The translations under genes and the position numbers were made by a program. Positions 35,600 through 46,780 of a stretch of DNA of 64,000 nucleotides are shown here, piece by piece. The notes beneath the pieces were generated by a model. That model was given only the letters and a program-made list of their open reading frames with translations, ran no database searches and was not told the origin of the DNA. Origin of the DNA: Lycorma delicatula (Eukaryota > Arthropoda > Insecta > Hemiptera > Fulgoridae); the NCBI RefSeq assembly GCF_047948215.1, contig NC_134460.1:150530049-150594048 (forward strand), in the 5' to 3' direction. Each line of letters begins with the position of its first letter. Position 1 is the first letter of the stretch.

Positions 35600-36222
35600 T
35601 TTTATTTTGAACAAAATGAGAATGAGACCTCATTTGTAAAAATCCGTTGACAAACATTCGAGTTATTGCAGACAATTAACCCGGCAGTACGCTTGGGCAA
35701 TAATTTTTTATTAATTTACTATTATTATTTATTACTGATAATTTTTATTAAATTTAGTAGAGGAAATAAAAACAGGCTAGAAATTACCAGCTTGCATTAC
35801 GGTGCGCAAGCGTACTGTCGGGTAAATTGTCTTTCTTCTTCTTCTTTCTTTCTTTTTCCTGTTTAGCCTCCGGTAACTACCGTTTAGATAACACTTCAGA
35901 GGATGAATGAGGATGATATGTATGAGTGTAAATGAAGTGTAGTCTTGTACATTCTCAGTTCGACCGTTCCTGAGATGTGTGGTTAATTGAAACCCAACCG
36001 CCAAAAAACACCGGTATCCATGATCTAGTATTCAAATCCGTGTAAAAATATCTGGCTTTACTAGGACTTGAACGCTGGAACTTTCGACTTCCAAATCAGC
36101 TGATTTGGGAAGACGCGTTCACTACTAGACCAACCCGGTGGTTCGGGTAAATTGTCTATAATAACTCGATTGTTTGTTAATGGATTTTTACAAATGAGAT
36201 CTCATTTTTTTCAAAATAAAAT
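35600..36222. mobile_element. Foldback MITE with ~95-bp inverted arms, split by a SINE
   Basis: The left arm (35600-35695) and right arm (35807-36222) are inverted copies of each other. Landmarks shared in order are TTTATTTTGAA, TCTCATTTGTAAAAATCC, ATCGAGTTATT, AGACAATT and CAGTACGCTTG. The right arm is longer only because a SINE sits in it (35833-36142 plus target copy). Without the SINE the element is about 300 bp. No coding sequence is present. The superfamily is not certain because no clear TSD was found. Confidence 0.75.
35833..36142 (-). mobile_element. tRNA-derived SINE, family A, copy 6, nested in a MITE
   Basis: On the - strand it runs from ACCACCGGGTTGGTCTAGTA through box B (GTTCAAGTCC) and the body to GGAGGCTAAACAGG and a long A-rich, GAA-repeat tail. 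A perfect 15-bp target duplication (TCGGGTAAATTGTCT) is at 35818-35832 and 36143-36157. The inverted MITE arm shows the empty-site sequence (GACAATTAACCCGGC, 35671-35685), which independently confirms the insertion. Confidence 0.93.
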
Positions 36223-36569
36223 TCTTAATAAGTTTTATAAAGGTAAAAATTTGATCAAACAAATAATTACAAAGATATTGAAAATTACAAAATTAAGATG
36301 GCCGCCATTTTGAAATTTTTAAAGGTAACGTTTTAAAATTTTATTTATTTTGTAGAATAAGACACTAGCCTTAGCTTTCCCAAATTTCATTTAAGTAAGT
36401 TTACCCGTTCCTGAGAAATAGTTTTTTTGTTGAAAATCACAAAATGGCGCCCAGAAGGAAACAAAGCAAAATAGGACTTATGTCGATATGTACTTTTTTG
36501 CTCATTTTGGTGTCCTGCATCAGTACCTGAAGTTCGGAGAATATGTCGTGGAACACTTTGTATATAAGA
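36223..36569. other. Intergenic DNA, possible transposon edge
   Basis: It contains GGCCGCCATTTTG and ends near GGAACACTTTGTATA, a string typical of mariner-class ends. No gene is seen. Confidence 0.35.
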
Positions 36570-36607
36570 AAACCTCAATTTAAGTGCATTCACTTAAATT
36601 GAGGTTT
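36570..36607. repeat. Perfect 17-bp hairpin at a CpG-density boundary
   Basis: AAACCTCAATTTAAGTG, a CATT loop, and the exact complement follow each other. No promoter or terminator function is known for it. CpG density falls sharply just to its right. Confidence 0.7.
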
Positions 36608-37353
36608 CCTCAGTTACCATTGTAATTACCAACAATTATTATTGTTGAAAATACCATTATATTTTTGTCCTTCTCATACCTAAAAAGTAAAGAAACTCAT
36701 TTTCACCCTCTACTCCCACCATGCGACCGAAAGAAATAGTGTATTTTTATTGGAAAAGTCACAAAAATTGAAGAAAATTGGAAAATTTGTTTTGATAAGC
36801 TGAATAAAAATGTGTGTAATGATGAAAATCAGCCACCATTGAGAAAATGAAATTTGTATGTAAAACTTCAATTAAATATTCTATTTCAGTCAGGAATGAT
36901 TATAATCATAACTGAAATAACTATTACCTGAAAAATTATCATTAAATAAAAGAAAAATATAGTGGATGAAAAATTGTAGTAAATGTTTTGCTGTAATGAG
37001 GAATGCAATTGTAATATTTTGTCTTGTTAACTCTTATTTCACGCTTATTTTATGCCATTAATGTAAACTAATAGTTTAATTTTGCTTCTATTTTTCATGA
37101 ATGGATAATTCTGCTGTTTTTTATTTATGATCATCAATAATGAAAATTATTTAAAACTATAAAATTTATTTGTAAGCCGTCATTTACTGAAAATGGTCAC
37201 AGAAGTAACAAAAAAATGTTATGATATAAGTTTTTGAAGATTATTTTATTTAATTTAGCTCAGTTTGTTGTTGAAATAAATTAGTTTTGAATGATTAATT
37301 CGGGTGAGAGTTAATAAATCTTGTATTTTAATTTATCGGTTTTTGCATTTCAG
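36608..37353. other. Intron (Pvf), 3' end, CpG-poor
   Basis: Intronic or intergenic DNA immediately upstream of the first visible Pvf exon. The acceptor site (TTTTGCATTTCAG) is at 37341-37353. No upstream exon with a PDGF core was found in the window. Confidence 0.5.
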
Positions 37354-37523
37354 GCAGCTTCATATGTATACAGAGGACACAATCAACGATCAGCTACTAC
37401 TGTTGAAAAATTGAAATTTTTTAATCATACTGAATGCGAGTGTATTGATCACCGAGATGAAGAAATGCCACGAGATTCTGAGATGCCTCGTGAACTTCAA
37501 CGTTTGAATTCGCCTGAAAACAA
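37354..37523 (+). CDS. Pvf: PDGF/VEGF-related factor, internal exon: end of the growth-factor domain
   Basis: The exon follows TTTTGCATTTCAG and precedes GTAATA. It reads AASYVYRGHNQRSATTVEKL, then KFFNHTECECIDHRDEEMPR and ELQRLNSPEN. The pattern of a hydrophobic strand, then H-T-x-C-x-C is the end of a PDGF/VEGF cystine-knot domain, where the last two knot cysteines form C-x-C. The last two bases (AA) join T of the next exon to give Asn. The preceding exon, which should hold the remaining knot cysteines, is not in view. By family knowledge the product is a secreted dimeric ligand of a PVR/VEGFR-type receptor tyrosine kinase acting in haemocyte and epithelial signalling. Which insect paralogue this is cannot be decided from the tail. 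Confidence 0.88.
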
Positions 37524-40500
37524 GTAATATTTCTATTTTGCTGTTAAATTTTTTTTTTAGATTAGCACTTATTTAAAACTATACTAAGAGTTTTAAAACC
37601 TTTCTGTATTTTCTGCCTTTTAACTGCTTAGCCATGGGTTAAATGATACGTACCTTGTGTCTGGGAGCACCACACCAGTGTTATCAGGCCCTTGAAGAAT
37701 TACACTGCAAGGATATCCGGTCAATTGATCCCATTCATGAGATCCTCAATGGTTTCAAAACACTGGGTAACTGACCAGACCATTTTAATAGAGGTGGCAC
37801 TTATTAGTAATCAAGTCCAGGTTGAAACTCTTGTTACCTCTTGTAGTTTTCAGTTGGGTTTTGGTCTTTCTTTTAATCTTCAATCATCATATTTATTTGT
37901 ACGTCCCCTAAGAATTTATGGCAACAATCGCTCTCAGTTCCGTCACTCGTAACATTATTACATTAAAGATTACATTATTGTTTATGGATCCAGTAGTTTC
38001 TTGTGTTCTTTTACTTCCAAGAAGCTTATCGTGTATTCACCTCACAAATTATATAAGTGTCAGTGATAAGTTCCTAGTTTTTTTATCGCCGCTTTGTCAT
38101 CGCTAAATAGAACTGGTGGCTTTTCTGATCATATGCTATGTTGCTTTAGTGATCAGTTCATTTTTAACAGCCAATAGAAAATCAAATTTGGTATAATTCC
38201 TTTTATAAGTGTGATACATAAGTTTCTTTTAGTTCAGCAATTGTATTAACTGAAACGGTCCATCAGGATATTACATTCAGGTTATATGATGTATGATTCC
38301 TCCTTCTACTTCATGGCTATAAAGATTTTTTTCAAATTAGTAATTTATTTTCTCTCATCAGTCAAAAACTATACCCTTACGTTCGTGAACTTAGATTGGA
38401 GAATATCATCTGGATCTAACTAAAAAAATAAAGTATATACGGTATTCAATAAAATAGAAAAAAATAAAAATCTGTTGTCAACATGAAAAACAGATCTGAG
38501 AATCTAATCCTGTCAAGCATTTTTCAAATCGGCTGCAAATGTAAATAAGTTTTGGTGAACTAAGAAACTTGTATCCAATCTTCTGGAACTGGCATTGAAT
38601 CACATTTGTAGTGGTAAAAAAAAATGAAAAATCGAAAACTAAATTAGATTTAGTATTCTAATTTTCATAACTATTATTTACGATAACTCATTGACTACTT
38701 TACTGTAGTAAAGTACATTCATTTAAAAAAAAATAAATTACCGTTCATTTAAACAATTCATTTGATAAATATTAATCTGATGTCCATTACGTTGTGGAAT
38801 GCACTGTTCATATTTAATCAATGAATCATTGATTTTTACTATCATTCATTACCTTTTTTCATGGTTTAAGTAATGTAAAATTAAAACAAAAATTTTTCTT
38901 AGAAAGAATAATTTTAGATATGATGCACATCTTGTCTTCTTTTATGTAGATTCCTGCTCAAAGGTTATATAAACAATTCCTGTATTATTGGCACTACTAA
39001 CCATTCTTTTAATTTAAGTATTCCTGTTTATATCTCTTAGAATATTATAAAAATTTGGTATACAAACTTATAGAACTGAATTGCTATTTTGATTTTTATA
39101 ATAATTGTTATTCAGTAAAATAATATGTAGTGCATAAATGAACACAGTACATAATATAGAACAAGATTAAATTACTTTAGTATATATAAACTACATTTTA
39201 TTATTTATATAAGTAAAACAAAGTAAATAATACAACTTATCCTTGATATTTTTTTAGGAATTTTACAGATTTTTTTTTTTGGAATAAATAATTCTAGTGT
39301 TTATATAATAAATACATAATAATAACAGCCATTTATTTACTTATAACTTGTTTTTTTAAGTAAATGTGATTTATAAACATTGAAAATGACTTCTTAAAAC
39401 TAATGTCAAGGTAATAAATATAATTTTATTTTTTATCATGTCATTTATAATATTATGATACTTTTAATGATATGTTATTAACTTTAATCTATTTTTCTTT
39501 TATTATATTTTGTTAAGTAAGTACATGTTCACAATTCACGTTAAAAACTATAAAATTGTTACTGAAATATAATATTACTTTTAATAAATATTATATTAAT
39601 ATAAAGTATGGATAATGCCACTATATTAATATCATACAATTTAATGTAATTTACAAAATTATTTAATTGAATAAAATATTGCATACTGTATTTAATATCT
39701 GATGACATTCTATAACAAATAAAATTATAATAATTGTATTTTACACCAAATGATATTTTTTAGTTTTCATTTTTTTAAATTTGAGTTAAATAACATTTTC
39801 ATTTTTTAAATAACATGCTTCCTTTAGAAATATTTGCCTTCATATACAAACTTATAGAACTGAATATACAATTGCTATTTTGATTTTTATAATAATTATG
39901 GATATTAACACACCCTTCTGCAGTGGGAGGATATTTGAATGTATTTTGAATGAATTACATAAAAAAATTTTAAGATTTTAAACAGTTATATCATATTGTT
40001 TTGAAATATGTGTAGATAATTATGAAAATGTAACTGTAGCATTGAAAATAAATATTGTTATCTTTAAAACATTTTTATTTCATTTAAACTTTTTTTTACC
40101 CCGGTCTGGTTCATAATTATTTTAAAAGTATTACAAAAAAAGAAAGCATTTTGTACAAGTATATTGTTTTACATACGTATTTATAATTTTCATAATAAAT
40201 GCTAAAGTAAATAATTAATGAAAACAAACAAATGTGCTGTAACTAGGCATAGCATAGACTCAGCATTTGGCCAAATTGCAGCTGTTGCGATGATTTGATT
40301 GTTAATGAAGAAATTAAATGAGTGTAGTTGCTGGTTCGGTATCAAAAATTTATAAAATCAAATGTGAATGTTATCAAAAAATTTGTATTATACAGTGGTG
40401 CAGAGAAATGGGAAATTTTGAATTTGGTGTTGGCAGCCCTGTAGGTGTACTGTAAGTGGGAGAAAGATGTTAAACTGTAGAGAAATAATAAAAATTTAGT

Positions 40501-41441
40501 TGTGATGGAGCAGTGAAGTGGTGTAGAGCTTGTGGTTGCTGAAATGGTGTTTTACTGACATGGTGACAGCTGCACAAAGAATGTTTTGGTGACACAATGA
40601 GATCCTGCCCGGTGGTCAAGTTCCTTGTTCACATGCAATCAAAACTTGGGTTCGTAACTTTGAAGAGGCTGGTTCAGCTTTGAAAAAAAATCTAGTGGGC
40701 ATGTGTTGTCTGTACATATACCAGAAAACATTGATGCCATGAAAACTGTAGCGGTAAGAAGGAGTCCTTGTAGTTCGGTGCGGAAAATTGCCTTGTCATC
40801 AGAGTTCAAACGTCAGAGTGTGCAAAGATGATTCATAACCTGAAATTTCATTTGTACAAGATTCAAATTGTTCGAAAAGTGAAATTTAATGATTGTGTAT
40901 TGTGTTTGCGCAATTTTGTGAAAAACTGTTGTCTAAAATCGTTGAGAATGCTAACTTTATTGAAAATCTTTGGATGTCAGATGAATCCTGTTTTCACTTA
41001 AGTGGATATGTGAATAAACAGAACTTGCGTTTGTGGGTACAAACAAACCCTGCTCAGTTATATTATATAACCGTAATATATATCAGATAAAATCAAATTT
41101 TATTACACTCATGGTAAGGTTGGGGCCATTATATAGAAAGTGTAGAATTGTGTATTATTGTGAGTGAAACCATAATAACTCCACATAAGCTTTGCAGCAG
41201 ATCAAGGAGTATGTAGGGACACAGCTCTATGCATACACAGATTCATTGAACAAATAATTTGTAAATACAAATGTCATATAAAATGTTTAAAATTTGTACT
41301 AAGTCCACAATGTATATTTGTGTAAAGGTAAGAGACTTCTCGAACACTCTGTATATTAATTTAAATAGTGTAAAATACGATTTCCTTTCTTCTAGTGTCA
41401 TACTATCGCATAAAGTTTTTATTGCCGTTAATATTTTTCAG
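37524..41441 (+). other. Pvf intron, 3.9 kb, holding old transposon fragments
   Basis: It runs from GTAATA to TTTTTCAG. It contains a decayed DD41D mariner-like piece (40393 to about 41090) and a ~55-bp direct repeat (39059-39111 and 39841-39897, sharing ACAAACTTATAGAACTGAAT). A more complex block at about 37630-38100 has mixed codon-like composition but no recognised protein. CpG is scarce throughout. Confidence 0.6.
40393..41090 (+). pseudogene. Truncated DD41D mariner-like element and transposase in a Pvf intron
   Basis: After TA (40391-40392) the terminus CAGTGGTGCAGAGAAATGGG is followed by AAATTTTGAA, close to the ends of 58999-59790. The interior reads transposase pieces: AIKTWVRNFEEAGSALKK-like (~40640), then DDCVLCLRNFVKNCC-like residues. 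An open frame at 40893-41090 follows: FIENLWMSDESCFHLSGYVN with the first catalytic Asp, then NLRLWVQTNPAQL. The element breaks off about 41090, and no right TIR was found. Many CpG sites have decayed. Confidence 0.75.
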
Positions 41442-41573
41442 TTGCCGATGTCCAAGTGAATATACAGTAAGGCACCTTGCTAATGGATCCTGCATGTGTG
41501 ATTGTTTTGATAAGCAGAGAGATTGTATCAAATACAAAAAAGGGAGAGAGTACTTTAATCACCATGATCGATT
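41442..41573 (+). CDS. Pvf: PDGF/VEGF-related factor, internal exon: cysteine-rich tail, part 1
   Basis: The exon is bounded by ATATTTTTCAG and GTAAGT, a consensus donor. After the split Asn codon it reads CRCPSEYTVRHLANGS, then CMCDCFDKQRDC, then IKYKKGREYFNHHDR. Six cysteines are present, including C-x-C, then a 13-residue gap, then a C-x-C-x-C cluster. This resembles the repeat-like cysteine motif found C-terminal to the growth-factor domain in arthropod Pvf and in VEGF-C/D. The last two bases (TT) join A of the next exon to make Leu. Codons are complete across both junctions, which supports real splicing. Confidence 0.92.
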
Positions 41574-42574
41574 GTAAGTAAAAAATAAAGATATAATAAT
41601 TGTTTAAATTAGGTGTAATTATACTATACTATGATTTTTAATACTTTTTACAGTTGAATTTACAGACAACTCGAAATAACTAGTGAAAACATGAAAAATT
41701 TCTTGCTTATTGAAGGAATTTAGTAATTAGATAGAATATGATATACTTTACTTGAATTTTTTTCTTATGTGTATATGTTGAAAATTTAATTGTTGCATGT
41801 TTAGTATAACAAAATTGCTATTGGACTTATTTGCTGCTTATGGCTATTTAAAGAAATTGAAATCTCAGTATCATACGATTTGTTAATATAAACCTTAAAC
41901 TGTGCCATTAATGATGCAGTTTGTAGTTTCTGTATCTTACATAATGCATTTATTATACATTATGAAAAATACACTTCATTTTAGATAGTGTCTGATACTG
42001 ATTAATTGATGAAAAGTTTTCATATTTTACATAAACAAAAAAACTACTCAATCAATTGCAACCAAATATGCTTCTTGGTATAACTAAGGTTTTTACCTAT
42101 ATTTCATCTTGAAAAAAAATCTAGTAGTGAAGATTTGCCGGTTGAAGTACAAACTTTAATGAATTGTGAGTCTCTATCACTGTGTGAGCTGGGTTTGAGC
42201 TGAATGATTTGAATTTAATAGAATAAATAATATTACAAAAATAATAGAATTAAATTTATGTTAAATAAAATAATATTAAATAAATTTTTGTTTAACTATA
42301 ATGGGTTTCCTATGAGGACTGTGAGTGAAGTTGGAGTGTTGAGGTATGCGAGCACCTCATGGGAAGCTAGACAAATCATCACCATCAACTGGTAACAAAC
42401 AATGTGCCTATGGGGCATTTTTATAAGTACAATGGGGTGCTCTTATAATATATCTGCAAACAATCATCTGATTTGCAAAATTTAACAGGGTATTGTTAGT
42501 AAATTGAAGCCTAACTTTTGCATGCATCAGTTTCACTCTCGATCTAACAGATCACACTTATTCAGAACTGTGCA

Positions 42575-42606
<32 letters not shown>

Positions 42607-42841
42607 TAAAGTTTTTCTGTTTCTTTGTCGTCATATCAAGAGAGAACCAATCAATCATTTATCTACTTTCAAATTTGCAGGATACATTCATGTTACCCCA
42701 GGGAAGGTTTTAAGTTATTGATTGAGGCCCTAGCTTCCTTGTACATAGTTACTAATATTCTGTGTTTTGTAATTTTGTTTCTTTTTCAGATTTCTATAAA
42801 GCCTGAATACTATAATTATTATTTATCAGTGTTATTCTTAC

Positions 42842-43075
42842 AACCAGGAGGATAATGTATAGTGCAGAGGTCCAGGGTTTGAGACCTGTGGGTAGATGGG
42901 AATAGTGACTGCAGGTGTCCAGGGCACCAGTTCCCATGGCAAATTGAGACTGGCAAGTGAAGCTAGCTCTGCGGCCATGGAGTTGGCCCCTTGGTGCCAG
43001 GAGCCCATGAGTTGGCTTCGGGATTTGCCTGGGCTGACCTGAGAGGTTCTGGCTAGACAGGTTCTGCTAGTTATA
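42842..43075 (+). mobile_element. tRNA-derived SINE, family D, with decayed CpG sites
   Basis: This ~230-bp block is much richer in G and C than its flanks. The head has a recognisable box B (CAGGGTTTGAGACCTG). It continues GTGTCCAGGGCACCAG, GGCAAATTGAGACTGGCAAG, TGGAGTTGGCCCCTTGGTGC, and ends TCTGGCTAGACAGGTTCTGC. Only two CpG remain, and many TG/CA pairs sit where a younger copy would be expected to have CG. Box A is eroded and no target duplication was found. Confidence 0.6.
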
Positions 43076-44269
43076 TAATATTTTGTGTTCTGTCAGCTGA
43101 AAGTATCCTTAATTTTTTTTGTTATGTCTTATGCTATTTACTATCGTACTTACTTGTTACATTAAAATAGCAACATATTATTGGCCATGGAAATAAGATT
43201 TTATGGGAAAAATCAGAGGTGGGTACTATATTCTCTATAATTACCATATTTTTTCCCCCATCAATCTAGTTCCAATGAAAACTTGCCATAACTTCCTTTT
43301 TTCACTTTATTAATTTTTAAAACTTTTTCATCTTAAATTTCATCAAACAAGTTATTTTTTATCACTTTTCATAATATTATATTTTAACAAGTCTACTTTT
43401 TACCAATTTGGCATTCTTAATCATTCATGATTTGTTGGCCAAAAGTACTGTGTTCATAAAAATCTATTAAAAAAAAACTTTCTTAAACAGTCTCTTTTAA
43501 CACATAAATATATTACATTTTATATAACTGTTTTTTCTTTACATGTGCCTTTTCATTAAGTAATCCCCTACCTAAAATCTTGACATCAGTTGATCTTGCA
43601 TCACTAATTTACATCACTTCTAAAATCAATATACCCACTTTTTTGTATTGTACAATTTGTTGTAATTATATAGTACTGTATAAGAGATAAAAATTAACTG
43701 TAAAAACCAGTGCAGTGTAAAAATTAAGTGAGATCTCTTATTAAGTTAATATTCAGACTTGATTTGAAATGCACTGTTGGTATAATACAATTGGAATTAC
43801 GTACTACATTGTTCTATAACACATCAATTTACCATACACTGTTACTGATTACCCTTTCAGCATTTCATGCTCCAAGTAATGAAATTTTGAAAGGGTAATA
43901 AGGGAGCTCATATTTTCTAATGAATTCCTTGAGTAAAATAGTTCCAAACTAGAAATCCAAATTACGTTTTTGGCTTACTCCTAATGATCTTATGTCATAG
44001 GCAGATTGAAAAATCACAGTTATTGTAAAGAGTCTACAACATTTTGCAGTGTGCCCAACAAATTGGAAAATTATTTAGCAATTTTTAATGAGCCTGATAT
44101 TTTTCAGGCTTATTGTGATGAGCCCATACAACTTTAGGGTAATTAGAAAATGTGCAGTTGTTTGCACACTTTTTATTCCAAATCAGTGGGTATCTGGAGG
44201 TATTTGCAGAAAAATTATCGAACCATTAATCTAACCAATTACCAAATAAAAATATGGTATTAATGTAAC

Positions 44270-45545
44270 CAAAAACCTACACTCGCTAACCTTGACTAGC
44301 AAGTGTAGGTTAAGTTTGGTTTGATTATATTTATAATTAAGTAATAATGCTTATATTGGACCTCTATTTATCTTAATGAGCAAACACTTTTTACTGACAC
44401 AGTTTTAAGGAATTCTGTTACTTGTAATTCTGAGTTAATGATAGCAGTCAGTAGCTCTTGTCGATAATAAGGTTTAAATGCCTGAATAACTCCTTGGTCT
44501 AATGGTTGTATCAAAGATGTGGTGTTCTTGGGTGAAAAAATTGCAATTATTTTCCCACCTTTAAATTTCAGGAAGTCAGTAGGTGGATGAGCAGGGCATT
44601 TGTCAAGAAGTAATAAAGCTTTTTCTTACAATTTTCGAACTCTTAAATAATTTTTAACGCAAGGCACAAATTCGTACTTATCGTTTTTAAACCATATTAG
44701 AAAAATATTACACGTTATCCAAGCATTTTTACTATTTTTAAAAATAACCGGTAATGAATTCATATTAACGTTTTTGATGCAACATGGGCTGGCGTATCTT
44801 GCTAACGAGCAACGGCTTAAGTTTATGATTTCCTGACTTATTGGCCCACAAAAGAAAAGTTACCTTTTCTTTGTTCATTTGCATACCAGACTTTTTTGGT
44901 GCCCGCTTCATATCTAATGTTTTTGTTGGCAGTAGTTTATAATACAAAGCAGTTTCATCACTGAAGTTATTCTCTTCTATCACTGATTGTAATATTGTTT
45001 GTGAAAAATGTTTGGCTGCCATCGCATTTGCTGAACGAGATTCTCCTTCGATATTTACTTGGTCTATGCCATGATGGATTTTTATTAAAGGACCTTTTAT
45101 CATTGTATTTTCTTGTGATCTTGACACCTTACCATACTTCTTGAAATTGGAATGATGGTTTTCCAAGGAACATCTTCTGGACATATTTAATTACATTATA
45201 AATGACTAATATCTTCTTTTAAGGTAACAATAACTAAAGTGTTATTTATTTTTCATTGAATCATTTGTAAAACTTTTTTAAAATAAATAACAATTTACTG
45301 TTTTTAAATATTTGTCTTTTTGATTCATTAAAAATCAATTAACTAGAAAAAAGGCCCACTGCGATAATGTTACATGGTTTATACTTTATTACACATGATT
45401 TTGTTAAATGTTTTTGCCAATTGTAACTAAATAACATTCATGAATTTAGCATACTAACAACAAAAACTTTTAAAATGAAAGCTTCAAAATCCTGAACGTT
45501 TTTAGCAGTTTCTTCTGTAGTGATTTTTTAACACATGATTAACTA
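44270..45545 (-). mobile_element. Tigger (pogo) element with R2-like 5' region, degenerate
   Basis: Read on the - strand, the element starts in an R2-like region (45545-45325, matching 34116-34515) and continues through a transposase (45184-44350). It ends in a short palindrome (CCTACACTCGC and GCAAGTGTAGG, 44280-44315) shared with the 31000-31190 MITE. The exact ends and TA duplication were not established. The N-terminal DNA-binding part of the transposase is not present, so it is internally deleted or 5'-truncated. Confidence 0.7.
44350..45184 (-). pseudogene. Tigger/pogo transposase remnant (CENP-B-related)
   Basis: The frame 45184-44765 reads ENNFSDETALYYKLLPTKTL, then KSGMQMNKEKVTFLLWANKS and GNHKLKPLLVSKIRQPM. 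DETALYYKLLP corresponds to the first catalytic Asp motif (DETGLFWKCLP in the family). Continuing to 44350 with stops, it has NSLPVIFKNSKNAWITCNIF and EKALLLLDKCPAHP (the second catalytic Asp, in LLDNCPAHP). SPKNTTSLIQPLDQGVIQAF follows and carries the third catalytic Asp. The product would be a pogo-class DDD transposase. Stops after VCVKNYLRVRKL and elsewhere make it inactive. Confidence 0.88.
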
Positions 45546-45808
45546 AAAAGTAAGTATGAACTAGACTAATCAGAATAGCACATCTGTTGTCAGAAGTTGA
45601 AAAACCCTCTGACAACAGATCTGTTTATTAACCACTATCTGTATACTGGTTAGTATATTGTAGCCACCATGTTTTTTTTATTCTGGATGTCAGATGTCAA
45701 GGCTTCTCAGTTATTTTTTCATGTTTAATTGAAACATCCCTGATAAAACGATATACTTTATAAATTAACAGTGAAATGAAATAAGAAAATATTTTTGTAT
45801 TGTTTCAG

Positions 45809-45926
45809 ATGTATTGAAATGGAAACATGTTTGCAACCCTCTTGTGATTTTGGAGTGTATAATCGACGATCTGGAAGATGTCCAAGAAAGCATGAAAAGT
45901 TAAGAACATGGTCAAGATTTACATAA
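45809..45926 (+). CDS. Pvf: PDGF/VEGF-related factor, terminal exon
   Basis: After TTGTTTCAG the exon completes the Leu codon and reads CIEMETCLQPSCDFGVYNRR, then SGRCPRKHEKLRTWSRFT, and stops at TAA (45924-45926). Four more cysteines follow the CxCxC cluster of the previous exon. RSGRCPRKHEK is the conserved C-terminal signature of insect Pvf proteins. The visible tail is 57 + 44 + 38 residues, about 139 with the split codons. No downstream frame continues, so this is the last coding exon. Confidence 0.92.
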
Positions 45927-46688
45927 ACAAAAACTTTTTTTATTTTGTTTAAATTTCATGTAATCAAAAAGAAGACTTACCTTTTTTGTATTTTTCATTG
46001 CAATCTGATAAATATTCGAAGTAAAATATTAACATATTAAGTAAAATTAGTTCATGATGTTTTGTATGCAAATATTGTATCAGATTGTTATGAGGAGCTT
46101 CAAAAATTCAGTTGTTAGATAAACGACATGGAAAATTATATTTGCAATATTATTACATTGAATACATGCTGTAGTGATACATATGATTTTCTTTTAAAAA
46201 AAAAATGTATAAATTTCATTTTTAATTCCTAGGTTTAAATTGAGAAAGTTTTAAAGCTTTTTGAAATATGGGAACCGAAGGAATAAATAGATTTCAGAAG
46301 TTAGTAACATAAAATTAGATCCTTCATCTTTAAAAGGTGTGAGGCACATTAAATTTTTTCATTAATTTGAAAATATCACTACATAGTAGAACTTATGTGT
46401 AGAGTTCTCCATTTGTTAAAAAGCACAGCATCGATATTTAGATTTGATGATAAGCATATTTATCTTGTCAGCATGTTGATTAACTGCAGAACAGATTTCA
46501 AATGTATAATCTTGGTGTTGATTGTGTGTAATCAGACCTAATGAATTTTAATACTTCTTGTAGCAACAACCACCTACTCAACTGAACCTATATTAGTTAG
46601 TATGCCTTGGCCTACATCAAGTGATAGCTTTTCTTGTGCATTTGAACTTATCTACTCACTCAAAGATATCTGAAGTATATATTCCATT
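45927..46688 (+). other. Probable Pvf 3' UTR and downstream DNA
   Basis: AT-rich sequence after the Pvf stop, with no frame or repeat recognised. How much is transcribed is unknown. Confidence 0.4.
46282..46287 (+). promoter_or_regulatory. Possible poly(A) signal of Pvf
   Basis: AATAAA lies 356 bp after the stop codon, the first perfect hexamer I found on this strand. In AT-rich DNA this motif is common by chance. Confidence 0.25.
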
Positions 46689-46689
46689 A

Positions 46690-46760
46690 CTTTCTCTCTC
46701 TCTCTCTCTCTCTCATACATATATATATGTAGAGAGAGAGAGAAAGAGAAAGAAAGAGAG
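46690..46760. repeat. (CT)n...(GA)n self-complementary microsatellite
   Basis: About eleven CT units, a CATACATATATATATG centre and about eight GA/GAAA units follow one another. The two halves can pair as a hairpin. It lies ~20 bp left of the Tigger element. Confidence 0.85.
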
Positions 46761-46780
46761 AGTGAGAATATCTATATGTA

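Larger units (their letters stand above)
41574..45808 (+). other. Pvf intron, 4.2 kb, with a SINE and a Tigger element
   Basis: It begins GTAAGT and ends TTGTTTCAG. It contains a (GT)n tract (42571-42600), the decayed SINE D at 42842-43075 and the - strand Tigger sequence at ~44270-45545. The rest is AT-rich and CpG-poor. Confidence 0.65.

Noticed and set aside
37692..38106. Overlapping open frames in the first Pvf intron as an alternative exon
   Set aside because: No cysteine pattern or splice phase consistent with Pvf; more likely an old repeat.
42504..42713. 69-codon frame reading CVCVCVY
   Set aside because: Produced by the (GT)n microsatellite.
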